Positions 61,812-64,000 of a DNA stretch of 64,000 bases are shown one piece after another; within the stretch, counting starts at the first letter, position 1; the number at the start of each line of letters is the position of its first letter. The notes beneath the pieces are model-generated. The model was not told the DNA's origin. It did no database searches and was given only the letters and a program-made list of their open reading frames with translations. The stretch lies in NCBI GenBank assembly GCA_017548125.1, contig JAFYNK010000007.1, forward strand, positions 1-64,000, in the 5' to 3' direction. The position numbers and the translations under genes are program-made. The DNA is from Bacteroidales bacterium. Lineage in GTDB: Bacteria > Bacteroidota > Bacteroidia > Bacteroidales > F082.

Positions 61812-63077
61812 TTAAAAAACGATCTGATAGGTGCTTCTGCTTCTTTGTTCGACGTATATTTTTTTGTCTTTGATATATTCTTTTTCGAGTCCTTCTTGAT
61901 AATGTCGTATTGTGAAGAGTTGAAGTCCGTCGTTGTATTTTATTTTAAAAGCTTGAGAGAGCGCCTCTGTGAGTTGGAGGCGTTTCTTTTCATTTTCATC
62001 GAAACAGATGCTGAGGACGAGTGCCGAGATCTGTGTCATATTGGCATGTATGTTAAGTTCGTCCATAATATTGAAAATGAGTGCGCGGTTATGTTCGTTC
62101 ATGAAGGAATAATCGCGTGGAGTAATGCTCATCAGTGTTTGTTTCTCTTTGACGATGAACGACGGCACATATTTAATATAGTCCTGAGTTCCGTCGATGA
62201 TGGAAGGTTTGAGGCTTGTGTCGAGGAATGAACGCACCTTGAGCGGTATGTTCTTGTTCTGTAAAGGTTTAAGGGTATTGGGGTGTATGATTGACGCTCC
62301 GTAGAAGGCAAGTTCTATCGCTTCGAAGTAGGAGAGGTGTTCTATTTTTTGTGTTTCTTGGAAGCGTTTAGGGTCGGCGTTGCGAAGACCGTCAACGTCT
62401 TTCCATATTGTTAGTTCTTTGGCGTTAAGGCAGTTGGCGAATATGGCGGCTGTGAAGTCGGAGCCTTCTCTTCCTAATGTAGTTGTCGTTTTTGGTGATG
62501 TTGAACTTGCGATGAATCCTTGTGTGATATACATCGTTCCGTTATGTTCGTCGTTGAGCTTGTCGATACGGAGACGGCAGTCGTCCCATTCTGGGTTGGC
62601 AGCGCGGAATCCATGGTCGGTGATGATATATTCTCGCGCGTCGATGAGTTCATTTTTGATGCCGCATTCGTTGAGGTAAGCTGAAATTAAAGTCGTGGAT
62701 AGCACTTCTCCGAAACTGACGGTGTTGTCGTATTGATAATCGTAGTCGAAGCCTGTTTCCTGAAGACAAAGATATAAATCCAAGAAGAGGTTGGTCATCG
62801 TCTCGAAGACTGGATGATTGGTGTTGCCTTCGAAAAGGTCATTCATGATATTCTCGTGATATTCAATTATCTCGCTGAGAGCGCTTATCTCAAGATGACC
62901 GTTGTTTGCACGGAATTCTGCCAATGCCTTTTCTATGGCGTTGGTTGTCTTTCCCATTGCAGAGATGACGAGTAACAGCTCGCTTCTGTCTTCTTTTTCA
63001 AGAATGTTTTTTAAGTTTCTTACAGCGTTGGCGTCTTTCACTGAAGCACCGCCGAATTTATATACTTTGCTTATCAT
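61812..63077 (-). CDS. Aspartate kinase
   Basis: It phosphorylates aspartate, the entry step to lysine, threonine and methionine. The 421 aa monofunctional protein has YKFGGASVKDANAV at the start, the catalytic TLGREGSDFTAAIFA, WKDVDGLRNADPKRF, and C-terminal ACT domains (about 285-421) that usually bind an end-product inhibitor. It most resembles the lysC-type single-domain enzymes. A TACATTTG box 125 bp upstream leaves a long leader that contains AAAGTTTAAGG words and an AGAGACACGTC inverted repeat. Confidence 0.93.
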   Translation of the reverse strand: MISKVYKFGGASVKDANAVRNLKNILEKEDRSELLLVISAMGKTTNAIEKALAEFRANNGHLEISALSEIIEYHENIMNDLFEGNTNHPVFETMTNLFLDLYLCLQETGFDYDYQYDNTVSFGEVLSTTLISAYLNECGIKNELIDAREYIITDHGFRAANPEWDDCRLRIDKLNDEHNGTMYITQGFIASSTSPKTTTTLGREGSDFTAAIFANCLNAKELTIWKDVDGLRNADPKRFQETQKIEHLSYFEAIELAFYGASIIHPNTLKPLQNKNIPLKVRSFLDTSLKPSIIDGTQDYIKYVPSFIVKEKQTLMSITPRDYSFMNEHNRALIFNIMDELNIHANMTQISALVLSICFDENEKKRLQLTEALSQAFKIKYNDGLQLFTIRHYQEGLEKEYIKDKKIYVEQRSRSTYQIVF

Positions 63078-63178
63078 TAGTTTAAAGTTTAAGGTAGTTT
63101 TAAAGTTCAGAGTTTAAAGTTCTTCAGTAGAGACACGTCAATGATATCTTTGAAAATAAACTAACATTGACACGTCTG
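63078..63178. repeat. Intergenic word and inverted repeats in the aspartokinase leader
   Basis: TTTAAAGTTTAAGG and GAGTTTAAAGTT words are followed by AGAGACACGTCAATG (63126-63140) and its distant inverse CATTGACACGTCTGT. The arms are about 20 bases apart. The second pair is related to the AGAGACG hairpins at 26935 and 39131. Confidence 0.7.
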
Positions 63179-63201
63179 TACAAACCTTAGTTTTTACGAG
63201 G

Positions 63202-63209
63202 CAAATGTA
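63202..63209 (-). promoter_or_regulatory. -7 promoter element TACATTTG of the aspartokinase gene
   Basis: TACATTTG on the minus strand fits TAnnTTTG and places the repeat-rich segment 63078-63178 inside the 5' leader. Confidence 0.45.
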
Positions 63210-63239
63210 AGAAAAAATAAATAACCTATCTTTATAGAG

Positions 63240-63575
63240 CTATATTGTTTTAATAATTTCTTCTATTTCCTCTCTGCTGATGCTTTCTCTTTCGGCTTTG
63301 TCGTATATTGTCAGAAGATTGATTTCGCTTTCGTCTTCGGAGACTAATAAGATGTACGAGATGACACGAGCGCCGTGGCTTTTGCCTCTGCCTTTTGATT
63401 TTATTGCCATTCTGACTTTACGCAAGCCATTGCCTAAATCAACACCAGAATAGGGATTGAGTTTTAGTTGGTTTTGTAAAGTCTCTAAATCTTTTTTAAA
63501 AGAATTGTATTTCTTTGCCAAACGTTTGGCTTCTTTTAAAAATGAATCGTTGAGGATAATTCTATAGTTCATCAA
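63240..63575 (-). CDS. RelE/ParE-type toxin
   Basis: A small basic protein of 111 aa of the RelE/ParE toxin superfamily. Family members cut ribosome-bound mRNA or poison gyrase. An N-terminal strand-helix MNYRIILNDSFLKEAKRLAKKYNSFKKDL is followed by the basic core NGLRKVRMAIKSKGRGKSHGARVISYI and the terminal strand LLTIYDKAERESI. The target cannot be told. Its first 14 bp overlap the upstream antitoxin gene, the usual operon arrangement. A start at 63572 is equally possible. Confidence 0.8.
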   Translation of the reverse strand: MMNYRIILNDSFLKEAKRLAKKYNSFKKDLETLQNQLKLNPYSGVDLGNGLRKVRMAIKSKGRGKSHGARVISYILLVSEDESEINLLTIYDKAERESISREEIEEIIKTI

Positions 63576-63765
63576 TGAGTTGTTGAAGCGTTACACCATC
63601 ACTACCACTCTCACGACGCTTCTTTATCTCTAAAAGCCCTTCTCGAATTGCATCAAGGATTTCCTGTTTTTCGATGTATTCCTTTTCTTTTTTCATAATA
63701 TGGTTTCGTAATTCATTCTCGCAGATGCCATTATACGGCAAAATAGTAAAGTCAAGTGTTTTCAT
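63562..63765 (-). CDS. Antitoxin partner of the RelE/ParE-type toxin
   Basis: A 67 aa protein with a short beta-like N-terminus (MKTLDFTILPYNGI) and a long charged helix with KKEKEYIEKQEILDAIREGLLEIKKRRESG, then the tail SDGVTLQQLIDEL. It would bind and neutralise the toxin encoded 14 bp overlapping downstream. No HTH or ribbon-helix-helix is obvious, so DNA binding is uncertain. The ATG at 63765 is preferred over TTG at 63798, because the promoter box TATCTTTG (63788-63795) lies between them. Confidence 0.7.
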   Translation of the reverse strand: MKTLDFTILPYNGICENELRNHIMKKEKEYIEKQEILDAIREGLLEIKKRRESGSDGVTLQQLIDEL

Positions 63766-63787
63766 AAAAATCGGTTTTAAATTACTG

Positions 63788-63795
63788 CAAAGATA
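63788..63795 (-). promoter_or_regulatory. -7 promoter element TATCTTTG of the toxin-antitoxin operon
   Basis: TATCTTTG on the minus strand lies 22 bases upstream of the antitoxin ATG at 63765 and overlaps the start of a longer frame, which is therefore untranslated. Confidence 0.5.
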
Positions 63796-63798
63796 CAA

Positions 63799-64000
63799 TG
63801 CCGAGAGTCAAAAGTCAAGGCTTTTTTTCTTAAAAATAATTTGGAAAGATAAAAAAAATACCCACAAAATTGTGAAGTTATATATGATTTGCTTGGTTCT
63901 GAGAATACAACTATCTCTCACAGAGATGCAGAGAAACGCAAAGTTTTTTTATTGTAAAAAACCTCAAAACCTCAAAAAAACAAAAACCTCAGAACTTTTT
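63799..64000. other. Non-coding end of window with reiterated words
   Basis: No gene is visible. The text contains AGAGTCAAAAGTCAAGG, the phrase CACAGAGATGCAGAGAAACGC and a run of AAACCTCA units (63961 onward), all in the style of the other intergenic words. Confidence 0.5.

Overview
The window is AT-rich chromosomal DNA from a member of the Bacteroidota, most likely an uncultured, anaerobic, probably host-associated member of the order Bacteroidales. The evidence is convergent. Start sites lack Shine-Dalgarno sequences, and many genes are preceded by the Bacteroidota -7 promoter element TAnnTTTG. Two proteins carry type IX secretion (T9SS) C-terminal sorting domains. Family-specific genes are present (DUF4271, DUF4296, a DAHP synthase/chorismate mutase fusion, LytTR membrane regulators). 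Anaerobic metabolism is indicated by the HydE/HydG/HydF [FeFe]-hydrogenase maturases and by Pta-AckA. No phage, plasmid, rRNA or CRISPR locus is visible. Most genes are core chromosomal genes with small accessory pieces between them.

Layout. 0.2-3.6 kb: a LytTR membrane regulator, a secreted TPR protein and a small lipocalin-like protein. 3.6-10 kb (minus): hydE-hydG-hydF, followed 11 bp later by a secreted transglutaminase-like protein, then ruvB. 10-12.7 kb: SPOR protein, tandem Usp protein, acidic unknown and outer-membrane barrel. 12.8-16.4 kb (minus): asnS-rpoN-membrane protein. 16.6-22.2 kb: DAHP synthase/chorismate mutase, tRNA-Thr, secreted unknown, polyprenyl synthase, orphan response regulator and queA. 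22.4-28 kb: delta-60 repeat T9SS cargo, Ntn amide hydrolase and pta-ackA. 28-33.8 kb (plus): DUF4271-hemD-rnpA-yidD-S41 protease-O-antigen ligase-like. 33.8-41.5 kb: GtrA, CPBP protease, dus, HAD phosphatase, tRNA-Ile2(CAT), thiL-uvrC and a DUF4143 ATPase. 41.6-50.8 kb: lipoprotein, ettA, lptG with two glycosyltransferases, PAS-pssA, and kdsD-lptB. 50.9-56.8 kb: recQ-DUF4296, OsmC, lipoprotein, and a T9SS leucine-rich-repeat protein with a small partner. 57-63.8 kb: hpt-adk-malQ, GadC-like permease, aspartokinase and a RelE/ParE-type toxin-antitoxin pair.

Envelope biogenesis is a recurring theme. kdsD makes the Kdo precursor, lptB and lptG belong to the LPS exporter, a WaaL-like ligase and two glycosyltransferases build surface glycans, and pssA makes phospholipid. 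These genes are scattered in small operons.

The least ordinary part of the window is between the genes. A MITE-like element of about 198 bp with 18-bp terminal inverted repeats and a perfect 19-bp-arm central palindrome lies at 36.2-36.4 kb, and an inverted copy of about 90 percent identity runs off the window start. Many intergenic gaps hold short reiterated words (AAAGTTTAAGG, AGTCAACGGAC, CAAGTCACC, ACAACAAG, AGAGACG hairpins). Two roughly 120-bp gaps six kilobases apart (43755-43873 and 49692-49819) share the same composite order of words. These repeats, a tripartite C-terminal tail on a small protein beside a T9SS cargo, a translationally coupled PAS-pssA pair, and an unusual tRNA-Thr are the best candidates for something not yet described. 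I saw no clear new multi-gene defence or biosynthetic system.
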